A stretch of 64,000 nucleotides of DNA from assembly GCA_916610825.1 (NCBI GenBank), contig OU744447.1, positions 25,731,037 through 25,795,036 of the forward strand, given 5' to 3'. A program made the translations under genes and the position numbers. The stretch comes from Haliclystus octoradiatus (taxonomy: Eukaryota > Cnidaria > Staurozoa > Stauromedusae > Haliclystidae). The notes under the pieces were generated by a model that was not told where the DNA came from, ran no database searches, and saw only the letters and a list, made by a program, of their open reading frames with translations. Shown here one piece after another: positions 46,401-57,669 of the stretch. The first letter of the stretch is position 1; each line of letters opens with the position of its first letter.

Positions 46401-47790
46401 TAAGCTGGAATATCCAGATCATTTGTAATGGTTTTCAATGAGAAAAATGCAAAAGCAAAGGGTTCCACTAGGTGAAAATAGTCTGAAATCCGCTGTTAGT
46501 CTGACAATTCTTATGTCTGAAGATGCAGCAGTTTCAAGGCAATAGTGAAATGTTCGGAATTGTGTAAATGCACTATTTGTGAAAATAGATTCTTCACTAG
46601 AGAAATAAGCAAAGAAGATGATTGTGTAGAACCTGAATCTGATTCAGAAAACGATGAACTCAACACTATCAATTGAGTTTATATATTTGGTTTTATGATT
46701 GTATAGGCTGTTATAATTTTATAAGTAATGTTAAGGTTTATATTTTATCAAAACAACCGTCTTCTTTAATCGTTATTGTTTGGCAATCACCAAAGGGCAT
46801 CATTATCAGGGACCAAATATGTAATTTAATATCAGCATTTTACTTTATAAATACATTTTTAAACATATTTGCCCTTTTTTCCATCTAAACATGATACTTT
46901 TTTGCGCAGCAGATAATCAGGCAAGGAGTATTTTATATAAAATGATAACCATGGATAAATATTGAGAAATCAGTTCTAAATCAAAGCCTTACCTTTCAGT
47001 TTTCGTTGTATTTTGTGTGCAACGAGTTTGGTTGATTTAGCACTTTAAATAATTTTGACGGCTTATTAACATCTTAAGAGCTTCAATGAGCAAGGAAATT
47101 CGGTAAATATGAATGATAGCAAAGATTATATTGCTAAATTGATTTGTTTCAATTTGTAAACAAACCTAGTAGCTTCGGCTTCAAGGCATGAAATCGCCTC
47201 GTGCTATGAAAAACGCGCGAAAACCTATTGTTCCCAGTCGCTTTTCGCGCATAATGGCTGCTTTTTACGAAGACGAAGGAATAACTTTTAAATCAAATTA
47301 TCGTATCAAAATGATGAAAAATCTAGGGGGATCTCTTCGGATTCGAAATCAGCGTACTTCAAAGTGGTTATTTACAAAAATTCAGGTGGTTTTAAGGGTT
47401 GCACTACGAATAGTCATTTTTTCGTATGAGAGCCGGCGGTCTAATATATGGTTTTGGAATCAACCTTGCCTAGAATAAAATTGCATGTCAGTTTACTGAG
47501 CTGTGTTAAATTAAGAAAAATATCACATGACAGTCTGTGATATGTTTCTCTACTAAAAAAATAAATCTCGTTCTTAGTTTTTCGTCATAAAGCTAGATCC
47601 AGTCTCTTTTTTTCTCAGCGAGATTTGGCTTAAAACACCTCTTTGATGGTAGTTTACACCAACAAGGAAATTCCAGAAATAAAAATTATGCCATTGTAGC
47701 CTAATTTTCAGACTCGAATACAAGATATATCAAATTTTAGTTTCAAAGGTTTTTCCTGGCACTTTAAAGTGCACATAACCCTAAAACATT
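43420..47790. mobile_element. fold-back element 2 (giant palindrome)
   Basis: Inverted arms of about 1.6 kb: 43420-45060 and 46500-47790, for example the AATGGCTGCTTTTTACGAAG region at 47250 against its complement at 44325, and GGTTTATATTTTATCAAAAC at 46735 against 44815. The outermost 130 bp is related to the arms of fold-back element 1. Both arms carry the same short acidic coding-like stretch (left copy - strand 44835-45035, REISSEDDCDSDELN), broken in the right copy. The centre holds a minisatellite. The family is not identified. Confidence 0.7.
45693..46138 (+). repeat. minisatellite, three units of about 148 bp
   Basis: Units begin ATGCARCCTAGATATRRTTT at 45693, 45843 and 45990. Each contains CCAGAAATGTTC-like and GGGATGGTCTAC blocks. 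It lies at the centre of fold-back element 2. The open frames here are repeats of the same unit and not genes. Confidence 0.8.
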
Positions 47791-49275
47791 TTAAGACAGA
47801 TTCGAGTAACTGAAGCTAAATGATAAAGAATGGACGCGTATAAGGGGTGATATTTGATGTTGAATATACCCTGTTTTCAATCTATCACTTTTTCCAAACT
47901 CAGAACGATAGTCGGAATGACAAGAGGGCTTACTATAAGAAGAAGGACAATTCAAAACTTCATTCAAAAATCATATTTCCTTTCGCACAGAATCAAGAGT
48001 TTCTAACGTCCAAGTCAGCTATACCCACACCTTTGGGACACCTTTTTTGCTTTAAAAATATTTCATTTAACTGAGAAACACATGAGGAACATGGACATTT
48101 AGTAGTCGCAATAGCATTTTTGTTATAGAAAAAGGCTCATACACTTGTCACAAATGGAGGTGATTTGTAAAACAACAGGTGCATAGTCCAGACCCCATGC
48201 TGCGGAGGGTGATTGACATATTTCTTCAGGGGCAGATCCAGGACAAATGCTGACTGTCGCTTTGGGGGCTCCTGTGAAGGGGCAATGCCCCTCCCTATCT
48301 GGGGGGTCCAGGGGCATGCTTCCCCTGGACCCATGCTTCTTGTTTGGTGCACGAAATGGTTCATACGGCGTAATCACGGCGTCATTTTTCATGTCTACAT
48401 CGTAATCGATTTTAGTGCTTCACTGCAGCGGCATGATGCTAAGCAACGATCGTCTTATGCAGCATACTTCAAATTCCAATCCCTCATCTAGTGATATCAT
48501 TGGCTTGAAGACGTTCCGCTTGAATTCTGCTGCATGAAAAATGACGAAGGCAGTGTCGCTCAAAAATATGAAGAGAGCTTGTCTGGCTGCCCTGTTGACA
48601 CTAGCAACATATTTCCACAGGGGACACGTGTGGAGTTGCGTTAAACCACGTATAAACGGAAAAAGCAAATCGTCGGCGTTTGCACATTATTGATTGCGTC
48701 GAATGAGATTAATGGACAGAGAGATTAGACCAGGAGCCCATTGATGGGGGTCAGGAATACAGAATACTGAAACTCAATATGACAAACGGGAAAATAATGA
48801 ATACTAACTTAAATTTACGAATTTATTAACTTAAGGAATACGATAATAATAAAATAACAACCAACGTTGAGGATCAATAATATAAAAACAAACAATTTTT
48901 GTATTTTTTTTTCAATGTTCTTACAGAAAAAGTAATCCAACCACTAAAAACCTTTGTATTTCATGAATTTACTAATAAATTATATTTATTTCAAGCAGAA
49001 AAGGTGTTCTAAAGGTGTGAGCATAACTGACTTGGACGTCAGAAACTTTGATTTTGTGTGAAAGGAGATACAAATTTTTATAATTCTATTTCTAACTTCA
49101 ATTTTTTCCTATAATAAGCCTTTTTGTCATTCCGACTGTCGTTTCGAGTTTGGAAAAAGTGACTGATCGAAAATATGTTTCCAAATTGTAAAGTCCTTTT
49201 CACCATTCTTTATCATTCTTTATCACTTAGCTTTTGTGTTATAAAATGTCTTTGTGTCTTGTGCACTTTAATAAA
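47765..49275. mobile_element. fold-back element 3
   Basis: Arms 47765-48070 and 49000-49275 are inverted copies, sharing blocks like GTCGGAATGACAAGAGGGCT (left) against its complement near 49120, and ACTTTTTCCAAACTC against GAGTTTGGAAAAAGT at 49149. The centre (48070-49000) has no intact gene, and it contains a G/C-rich island at 48225-48335. Confidence 0.6.
48225..48335. repeat. GC-rich imperfect hairpin
   Basis: Contrasts with the AT-rich surroundings. GGGTCCAGGGGCATGCTTCC is followed by CCTGGACCC and can pair as a hairpin. Probably part of a dispersed repeat; family not identified. Confidence 0.45.
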
Positions 49276-50252
49276 TGATACGATTTCAAAACCAACAGAA
49301 GAGATATAAATTGCCGGTAAATAATTTTCTTCATGAGCGTGTGGAATTTGATATTGCTATTGGCTCACTAACCCGGGGGGAATTGGAGTTGTACACTGCA
49401 GAAACACTTTAGGAACCATATCATGATCTGCAGGTATAAGTCTATTCAAAATTGCACAAATTTCTAAATTGGGAATAATTATTGTAGATTTTTAAGAATT
49501 AAAAAATGTTTTGTTTTGTACACTCCAACCATTTAATGTTATGCGCAATAAGGTGGTAGGCCTTTATAATAGAGTTTAAAAAGTCTTCCAATTCTATGGG
49601 CTGTACCATGGGTGTACCCCCAGTAAGTAAGTTGAACAATTTGCAAGCGTTTTGAAGGGAGATGTTGATTACAGTTACAAATGTTTTGTTCACTATGTCA
49701 CAAAGTACAGATACTGTGAACCTGGTTCCTGAAGGTTTTCAATTATTTATTTATTTTTAGATTATGATTTTTGTATTTCATACTTTCTGTGTTGTGAAAT
49801 TCATATTATCTTACTTTATAGTAAATCAAATTCTAGATATGATTGTAACATCTCTTCAGAAAAAATGACGCATTTGAAATTCAATCCCAACCCTGGTAAA
49901 AATTTATTGGATTTTCATAAATTTTGTGAAAAGGTACCTACAAACTGTTGATGAACACCTTAAAAACAGTTCATCAACGTTGGATGGCCTGTTGTTTTTT
50001 AATGAACTGTCCATTGACTGTTTGCTTTCACATTGGGCAGAAATATTTAAATCTGACAATGTTGTTCCCAGTAGACTAAAGATTTTTTGACATCTTTCTG
50101 AACTTTCTGTACTGTATGAACATTGAACCGGATACATTTGCGATTTGTATTAGATCTGTTTTTGCTTTTACAGGGACAATGTTGGGTTGGAACTTAGACA
50201 TCAAATTTGATTGACATGGTTGAAATGGTATTTTCACCTGTTTCAATTGCAG
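49276..50252. other. non-coding stretch before transmembrane exon
   Basis: No gene recognised. The - strand frame 49904-50137 is cysteine- and serine-rich without a family match. The end is a pyrimidine-rich tract ending TTGCAG. Confidence 0.4.
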
Positions 50253-50334
50253 TGGTCGTATTAAGTACTGTTCTTGGATTGGTCAGTATTACGTTTCTTG
50301 TTCTCTTGTGTGCAAAGCGGCAAAAAGATAAATC
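50253..50334 (+). CDS. transmembrane exon of a probable second receptor gene
   Basis: Acceptor TTTCAATTGCAG, donor GTAAGT at 50335. Encodes VVLSTVLGLVSITFLVLLCA followed by KRQKDKS: a hydrophobic helix of about 20 residues with a positively charged stop-transfer sequence, as in type I single-pass receptors. It starts in phase 1 and ends in phase 2 (TC plus one base). The first tail exon of the gene at 1.5 kb starts in phase 2 with C, so an equivalent exon would join to give KDKS-NRV. Its own tail exons would be to the right of the window. The exon is short, so chance cannot be excluded. Confidence 0.5.
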
Positions 50335-50554
50335 GTAAGTAGTCGTCCATTGTAATTGTTTAGAATATATCATATCATTTTATATTGTATTTGAAGGGAT
50401 ATTTCATCAATCAAACAATTAACTATCCTAATGTAGAAATTCAAACCATTACATATCACATGGCTTTAGTAGGCTAACCCCGGTTTTGAAATATTTTGAC
50501 AAGCACGAAATGTCAAAATACTTCATTCACGTAAATCATTTCCATTGAAAAATA

Positions 50555-51238
50555 CCATATTTTCTGGTGTATAAGTCGATTTTCTAGCCTCAAATTTTGA
50601 AGCTAAAATCAAGGGGTCGACTTATACACCGAGTCTACAAATTAGTACCCATAATCAAAGACAAAAACAACAACAATACAATTAAATCCTATATATAACG
50701 GACAATCTATATTGTTCATATTGTCCGTATTGTTTTGAAAGTAATAAAATTATTTTTCAGACAAGCGATTTCAAACAATTGTATGCATGATTGGTTAATG
50801 TAATTCAAAGCTGACTTGATCAAATTACGTTGAATTCTATTGTTTGCTCAAGTGTGAAAGGTCAACACATCAGTGTGAATGTCAAATACACGCGAGAGTT
50901 TGAATGAATATACATAAAGCGAGCAAGACTTGACAACTCGAGAAACACGGAGAGAATATATATCAAGGCTTAATCATCCATGAATGTGTACTAGTTTTGA
51001 TATTGGTTTGACAAAATACATTTTACTGCTTGTTTGTTGATCTTGAGACAAAGGAAAAAGATCGAAAAGCCGTAAAGTTTCTAATATGATTATACAAACA
51101 TTATTGAAAATAAACAAAATTAAATCGATTCAGAACATTATGACTATGATTTAAATTCTTCTTATACAGAGAATATACCTTAAAACCTAGAAAATGGAGC
51201 CCAAAAACAGGAGTCGACTTATACACCGGAAAATACGG
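50555..51238. mobile_element. pogo/Tigger-like MITE
   Basis: 684 bp between TA duplications (50553-50554, 51239-51240). The TIRs are about 28 bp: CCATATTTTCTGGTGTATAA at the left and CCGTATTTTCCGGTGTATAA inverted at the right. The interior (AAGGTCAACACATCAGTGTG and nearby blocks) resembles 58000-58200 and, more distantly, the 5' non-coding part of the Tigger element at 52440-52540. Confidence 0.8.
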
Positions 51239-51282
51239 TATATTAAAGTAAAATTGTTTCCCATATTTTTTGCATCCTAACA

Positions 51283-52232
51283 ATCTTCTTATACTAGCAA
51301 TATTGTCTGGGTGTAAATAAATTATTTCGATATTTGTATATTTCTGTGTCTGTCTGCGACTTATGTACGTCTCACTGTCGAAATGATACCAATAATCCGC
51401 TGTCGGGAAACTATGCAAACATTTGTGTCGAGATAACCATGTACAGTAACATATTTGTGGTATGAATATTATGATATTCTGGCGTTGTTTTGAAATAGTA
51501 AACTTCGGTTGATACTTTATTTGTTATCATTGTATTAACAAATTTAGAGATTTGAAAAATTTTATAGGTTGATATTCTAGCGGGCAGCCAAATCGAACTC
51601 ATATTAAAATCTCCAGAACGAAAATATGTTTTGAATTTAAGCTGCGAGAAAAAAATTTGAACAAGTAAGTCCATCAGTTTTCTGAAAATTGAAATAATAC
51701 AAAATACTGACTTGCTTTGAATTTCTAGAATAACTAAACTAAACAAAATATGTTTTGAAATAAAAGAAAGCTAGACATATTTCCGGACATATTTCATGTT
51801 GTGGTAAAATAAGCTATGTCCAACGGGGCACAAACGCTTTGAAATTAAACAGATTTGTAGCCCGTAATTTATAAATGAAACAAAATGCCGTTCATTGCTT
51901 TTCTTAAAATTGAAATTTAATCGTTTCACTTCACGGTTACTTAATATATAATTTGTGGGAACATTGATAAAACAATCTGTTCTCAAATCAAAGAAACCTA
52001 AGCCAAAATTTTTCGGCCATAAAATATCAGAAAAGTATAAAATGACGTTGGCGTTTTACTAATTCGAAAAAATTCCTCAAAATTCGAAGATATTATCAAA
52101 GCGTCTACAGTCTAAGTTTACAGACAGAATTAATCAACACATTGTACAAGAGAATTTATTTAATTTATAATCTAATATGAAAATATATGACACATTTTGT
52201 TTATGAGCGGGCAGGCTTTAATTTTAAGATAC
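51283..52232 (+). repeat. second copy of the 17977-type TIR element, left part
   Basis: Aligns with 17980-18850 (shared GATAACCATGNACAGTAACA, TATTTCTGTGTCTGTC and TTAATATATAATTTGTGGGA). It is interrupted at 52232 by the Tigger element and resumes at 54576 with TTAATTAACG. The right end of this copy was not found. Confidence 0.7.
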
Positions 52233-52234
52233 TA

Positions 52235-54573
52235 CAGTCAAATCTGCTATAACAGCCACTCTGATAGAGCGGCCACTCATACAGAACGGCCACATTCCGT
52301 ATTTCTCTTACAATATTCTATTGTCTTATGGTCCTAAAGAGCGGCCATCTCTCTAACGCGGCCAGCGGCCACTTTTTATCCTTTATTTTGGTCCCAAATA
52401 TCTCACACAACGGCCACTTTGTCAATTGTGTTTGGATTTTGTCCAACATAATAAAATTATTTTGTAAACAAGCGCCTTAGAATCGATTGTTTGCATTTTG
52501 AATGAATGGTTAATCGATTTCCCCGCTGACGTGATCAAATGGCGTGGCACCTCCCCTTCAACAATAGAAGTGAAGGTGTTGCTCTATTTTGGTTTTTTGA
52601 GTATTATGCATAAATAGGAACATCACTTCTTCAATTTTAACAGAAGCTTGAATTGTTAGCAAGTGTACTCAAGTTTTCAAATATGGCGAAAATTCAACGA
52701 ACAACATTGACGTTAGATCAGAAAGTCGAAATGATACGTTTATCAGACAGCAGTGGTTCTTCGTTAAGTGCTAGAAAACTTGCTGATCAATTCAAAGTTG
52801 GACGAACTCAAGTTTTAAATGTGTTGAAATGCAAACGAGAATTCCTGGATGAATTTGAGAGTAATGCACCTGGAGATCGAAAAAGATTACTAAGAAAAAC
52901 AGGCAATGAAGATATCAACAACCTATCATACGAATGGTTCAAGGATGCTATTGCCAGGAGAATACCTGTCACTGGACCCATGTTACAAGAAAGAGCCTTA
53001 CAATTTGCAGATGATTTAGGCGTTGAAAATTTCAAGGCTTCAAATGGTTGGCTTGTGGCATTTCGTAAACGTCACAACATTGTGTTTAGTATCATAACCG
53101 GTGAAAGTGGAGACGTCAGTGACGATATTTTAAATGATTGGCTTGATAAGCTCCCTTCGCTAATTGAAGGTTACGATGCTAAAGATATATATATAATATG
53201 GATGAGACTGGTCTGTTCTACAGACAGGTTGGTAATAGAACATTATTCAAAAAAGGCAAGAATTGTTTTGATGGGAAGAAAGCCAAACATAGAATTACCG
53301 TAATGCTGTGTGCGAACGCTAATGGGGACAAAGAAAGAGCTTTGATTATCAATACAGCCAAAAAACCACATTGTTTTAAAGGGCTTGATCCAAAAAAATT
53401 GCCCGTTGATTATTACGCCAACAAAAAAGCATGGATGAACTCTCTCATTTTTGAAGACTGGCTTAAAAAGCTAGATAGAAAAATGAAAAGGCAAAAGAGA
53501 AAGATATTATTATTTTTAGATAATGTATCGTCTCATCCAAGTTCGCTAAAGATGAAAAACGTTAAATTAGTATTTTTACCAGCAAATACGAAATCTAAGT
53601 CTCAACCAATGGATTCAAAGTATGAAATTAAAATATAGGAAGAAACAATTGAACTTTTTAGTCCGCCGAATGGACGAAAATAAAGTGGCATGTGGCAGTG
53701 AATTGCTTAAAGAGGTGAACGTTTTAAATGTTATTTATTGGGTTAGCCAAGCCTGGAAAGATGTGTCTGATACAACCATTCAGAAATGCTTCAAGAGATG
53801 TGGCTTTACATTTAATAATGATGATGAAGAAAATGATATTGAAGAAACCGGTGACAATAATGGTGAAGGTAGCACTAGGTAGCTGATCAATTAGCGAGAG
53901 AAATATTTGGCGTTGGTCTGCAGGAGATCCTCGAAATTGAAGCCCTAACTGAAACCTCAGACGCAGAGCAGAGAAATTGGAACGTAAGTGCCGTTGATAT
54001 ACTGAACGATATGCATTCCGATGAGCTTGATGTGTCTGTTGATGATTACGAAAGTGACGATGAAATCGTGAGCCCATGCAAATTGAGAAGTGTACGTGAA
54101 GCTACAAGTGCTACTGCTGACTTAAAACAATTTGCTATCGACCGGGGTCTGACAGAAATTATGGATAGTATTTCGTTTGTCGAAGATTACTTTAATAATT
54201 TTTTATCTAAGAACATTGCCGAAGCCAAACAAACAACTGTAGATAGTTATTTTTTGCCAACTTAATTTACTTCTAAACTTTTGTACTTTCTAATCAATAT
54301 ATACTTTGATGTTATTTCATTTGTATTTAGTATAAAATTATTTTATTATGTAAACAAATATGTATAATATTACGTAGTTTTTCATTTCTTAATTGTAAAT
54401 TCTTGTTTCTTATTATACCTGTGATGAAATTGGAATACCTTTGTTTTGTTTGAATAGTCTATTGTTCTACTCTATTGTTCTACGATTCTATTGTTTTCTG
54501 TAGAACAGCCACTCTTCTATAACGGCCAATTTCCGACCGGCTATTTAGTGGCCGTTATAGACAGATTTGACTG
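52235..54573 (+). mobile_element. Tigger-like (pogo) DNA transposon
   Basis: 2339 bp between TA duplications (52233-52234, 54574-54575). TIRs of about 25 bp start CAGTCAAATCTG at both ends, followed by CTATAACRGCCAC. Tandem GCGGCCACT-type subterminal repeats follow at the left. It contains a single transposase gene with three frame lesions. Confidence 0.92.
52653..54265 (+). pseudogene. Tigger/pogo transposase, three frame lesions
   Basis: Probable start is ATG at 52683 (MAKIQRTTLTLDQKVEMIRL), following an open upstream stretch. A CENP-B-type HTH is followed by a second DNA-binding domain ending FKASNGWLVAFRKRH. The DDE core follows in another frame: MDETGLFYR, LLFLDNVSSH and SQPMDS, so all three acidic residues are present. 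Lesion 1: two extra bases in a TA run at 53185-53196. Lesion 2: a deletion after SQPMD near 53617. Lesion 3: near 53875, where the frame shifts into the acidic tail ending TTVDSYFLPT. It would bind TIRs and cut and paste the element if intact. Confidence 0.85.
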
Positions 54574-54575
54574 TA

Positions 54576-55014
54576 CTCCCTTAATTAACGATATAATTGT
54601 AAACGAAGTCGTAAAGAGGAGTTAATCGCGTGAGTACTTGAGTGAAAAAATTCCAAAACTAAAAACATTTGACTTTGGAGGTTTATTTATCTTTTCCTGT
54701 ATTGATTAAATATAGCTCAAAATCTTGAGCTGAACGTTGAGCACATCATTCCGAAAGCAGATTGCCAATTGGTTCAGCCGTTTTTGATTTGGAGACAAAT
54801 AAGTAAAATGTTTAGTGTTTTTTCCGCTGTAACCTCTCTTGTGGAAAATAAGCGGGTTCCTGTTGATTGCATTTCTGGGGGGAAATGCTCGCGCAAAGTA
54901 AAAATACAAGAAGAACATGTACTAATAGAAAATTTTTCTCTATCTAAAGAAGCAATCTCCCAATATCCGGGATATACACTTTAAGAATGACACTTCCCCG
55001 TATAGCCGATGTAT
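54576..55014. other. remainder of TIR-element copy and unassigned spacer
   Basis: The first bases continue the 17977-type element after the Tigger insertion. Beyond about 54620 similarity is lost, and I see no gene. Confidence 0.4.
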
Positions 55015-55382
55015 AGAAGTAGGAGAATTAGCTCAGGTTGCAGAGTAACCGAACTTCAGGCCAGATCATATCTGATCGACTGTAGCTCAAATCCCCCTTG
55101 ACTTTATCTAAAACATCAAATGAGTACCATCTGAGGATGGTGGATGGAATGGTCCAGAGGGAATTGCATTGTGAGTAAATGCAGCACATCGTTTCGTATT
55201 GACAATCGAGACCTGTCTGCCATGAAATCTGTTGAAATTGATCTGCAGTGTCGTGGCTGAGATCATTAAAGAGCGTTTAAAATCATTGCTCTTAGCGAAA
55301 AAAGCCACTCCTCTAGAAATAGAGGAGTTAGAGGAGTAGCACGGTTGCCTTCGGTAGGGCGACACCGTCTCCATTACTTACT
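55015..55382 (+). mobile_element. tRNA-derived SINE
   Basis: The head GGAGAATTAGCTCAGGTTGC contains TAGCTCAGGTTGCAGAG, a good A box. AGCTCAAATCCCCC is a weaker B box about 35 bases on. A non-tRNA body follows to about 55382, ending in a GTAGGGCGACACCGTCTCC region. The cloverleaf is incomplete, so a live tRNA gene is unlikely. Confidence 0.5.
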
Positions 55383-55745
55383 TATAGAAGTACCCCTAGG
55401 CATAGGGTCTGAAAACACTTACAGAATGAAATTAAATCCTCTTGATGGTGACGATAAAAAATATGATGATAATACTAAAATACGGATGATTCCATACAGG
55501 TATAATTCAGGCTATGGAAACACTATTGAAATAACTTTTATGTTGTGCGTCAGACATATCTGGATTTTAATTGAAGAATCAATGGCTCAAAAGTGATGTC
55601 TTGATGTGTGCCCAGCAAATGACAAGTCACATAGTATCAACTAATTTGATAACAATCTTAAAGATCACTGTGAAACTAAAGGGGCTGGGGCTACAATTCA
55701 CCGTAATTGTAACACCTGGGGCTACAACTCACCCTAATTGTAACA
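55383..55745 (+). repeat. dispersed repeat B, copy 2
   Basis: Partner of 573-920. The final 40 bp includes a short local duplication (GGGGCTACAAYTCACC, twice). Confidence 0.75.
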
Positions 55746-56244
55746 CCGGCTACGAAATGTCTGATTCCCCTCTTCTGACTGACAAAATAAATATGTCCTT
55801 CATAAAAGGAATCCCCGCACAACTATCAAGATTACACGGGACGGTGCTTCCTTTCACCGGCTATGAAATGTTTGATTCTCCTCTTCTGACTTTCAAAACA
55901 TGAAATTTTAAATTATTCTTCTTCATCTTTCTAAATTGTAGGCTCTTAGTTCTCAACTATTCTAAATTTTACAGTCTTGATCGATTTCTGAAAATGGTAT
56001 ATCCCCGTCCAAAATATATTGAATCCCTTCACCCGGGTAGCGGCATTCTGTTCATAATGATCAATATCAGAAGCAAATATAAACAATATATACATTAAGT
56101 TATTTCGAGAATTTCCATGACAAATAATCCACCAAACAATATTTATTGACATCTTATGGATATTATGATAAGAAATAGAACTAGATAAGTTATGATTTTA
56201 ACCTCAGACGGGTAGCAAACTATTTCCAAACCAAATTATATTAA

Positions 56245-56480
56245 GTAAGCTTAAGGTTGAACAAGCTTTTATTTTCATGAGTTTAAATGTTCCTATGTTG
56301 TTAAATCGATTAGTCAATTCAAACGGAAAGACAATTATCAATCTGTTGACATTGCACTTCAATAATAATATAAAAATCGTTGTCTTTTAGATGTTAAATA
56401 GCTGAATTGCCGTCTTTGTAAAGTTTTCATAAATTTTATAGTTTGAGAGTATTTCTTGGAACAAACTGTTTTATAGAAAT
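56245..56480 (+). repeat. dispersed repeat A, copy 2
   Basis: Partner of 312-556, same orientation. It lacks about 20 bp after CTTTTATTTTCA. Confidence 0.75.
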
Positions 56481-56869
56481 AATCTGCATTTATTATAATA
56501 CAATGAATGATTTGTTTATTTCTGCATAACAACCAAGTAAATGAAAGATACATACAGAGTAACGCAATAATAAATTAATAATTCTGCGTAAAAGATAGTA
56601 AATGTGAATTACATACAATTTATTGATCAGCAGTCATCAATTTAATATAACCTTATAAAACCTTCAAAGTCACCCTATTTTTACAGTAGATAATCATTTT
56701 CATAAATAACAGCTAGGGAACGTTAATTTCCGTTCAAATGTTGCCATGAAACATCAGTGAAATTTAATATAATATGATTGCAAGGAATAAGTGCTAATAA
56801 GAAATGATGTCGGACAGAATCTGGCCATGATAATTTAATCCTTTCTATCTTTATTATTATTATTATACT
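56481..56869. other. non-coding stretch
   Basis: No gene or repeat pair recognised. The open frame on the - strand from 57028 is the same repeat-derived frame seen at 20940-21110. Confidence 0.4.
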
Positions 56870-57115
56870 AGCAATTAGTGTTGGTCCATAATGGACCTTG
56901 TGTGATGAAACTTTCAGATCAATAATAATTAAACAATTGACTAAGCTGACTATCACTGTATAATACGGAGAGTGAACTTTGATGGAGAACATGAGACACA
57001 ATACGTAGTGAAACGATGTACAATTCAAGACATCTTAATCATTTCCTTCGTAAAAATTTAATTCATTTCACATCAAATGAGTCGACTGAACTGTATAGAG
57101 AACGGCATATTAAAG

Positions 57116-57165
57116 GCATAAAACCATAGACATAATAGATATGTCTATTATGTCTATGCATAAAA
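57116..57165. mobile_element. 34-bp palindromic micro-element with 8-bp target duplication
   Basis: GCATAAAA (57116-57123) and GCATAAAA (57158-57165) flank a 34-bp insert at 57124-57157 that is CC plus two 16-bp halves of a near-perfect palindrome (ATAGACATAATAGATA / TGTCTATTATGTCTAT). Two other copies of the host repeat (17305-17335, 20838-20860) have the uninterrupted site GGCATAAAATAGACC in reverse complement. The halves equal the TIR ends of the 924-bp MITE at 32898-33821. Confidence 0.85.
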
Positions 57166-57669
57166 CAGACCAAAGCGCCTTGCAGGCTCAAAGTTAAAAA
57201 GTGAATGCAATTTTCCAAGCTACAAATAGTGGTGTGAATCAGTGCATATTTGAAGACCAAGTGCAAAGGCCGCCGGCCAATTTAATGCGTTTAACGTAGC
57301 TATATATACATAGAAAAACTTTATTTTATGTGCTGAAAGGAAGCTAGAACAAATTAATTATTACAAATTACAACTCAGTCAAATTTCAAAATCTAAAATT
57401 CCCCATGAAAAAGCACTCCACATCTGATCCGATCCGAAGACACGATCGGGTTGCGTTCGGTTCGCATTCACAAATCTTTGTTGCAATATATATATAACAT
57501 CTCATAATATTATCATATGATAGTATATGTGCCTATATATTTTTGATCTTGTTAACAATATCAGCAAGTAGGCCTGTGATTTTCATGGCAGTCTATCAAA
57601 ATAGTAAGAGTTCGTTGAAAATAGAATTTTATAAGTAAAAAGAGATGTGAAAAATAATCCACATAGTGC

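Noticed and set aside
48123..48392. Proline- and cysteine-rich ORFs on the - strand over a GC-rich island
   Set aside because: Two overlapping frames and one on the other strand are all open, as expected from GC-rich repeat sequence; no domain recognised.
49904..50137. Cysteine- and serine-rich - strand ORF as hAT-transposase remnant
   Set aside because: A few residues look suggestive, but no catalytic or dimerisation motif can be placed.
55020..55100. Possible functional tRNA gene (+ strand)
   Set aside because: A box good, B box weak, no closed cloverleaf; continues into a non-tRNA SINE body.
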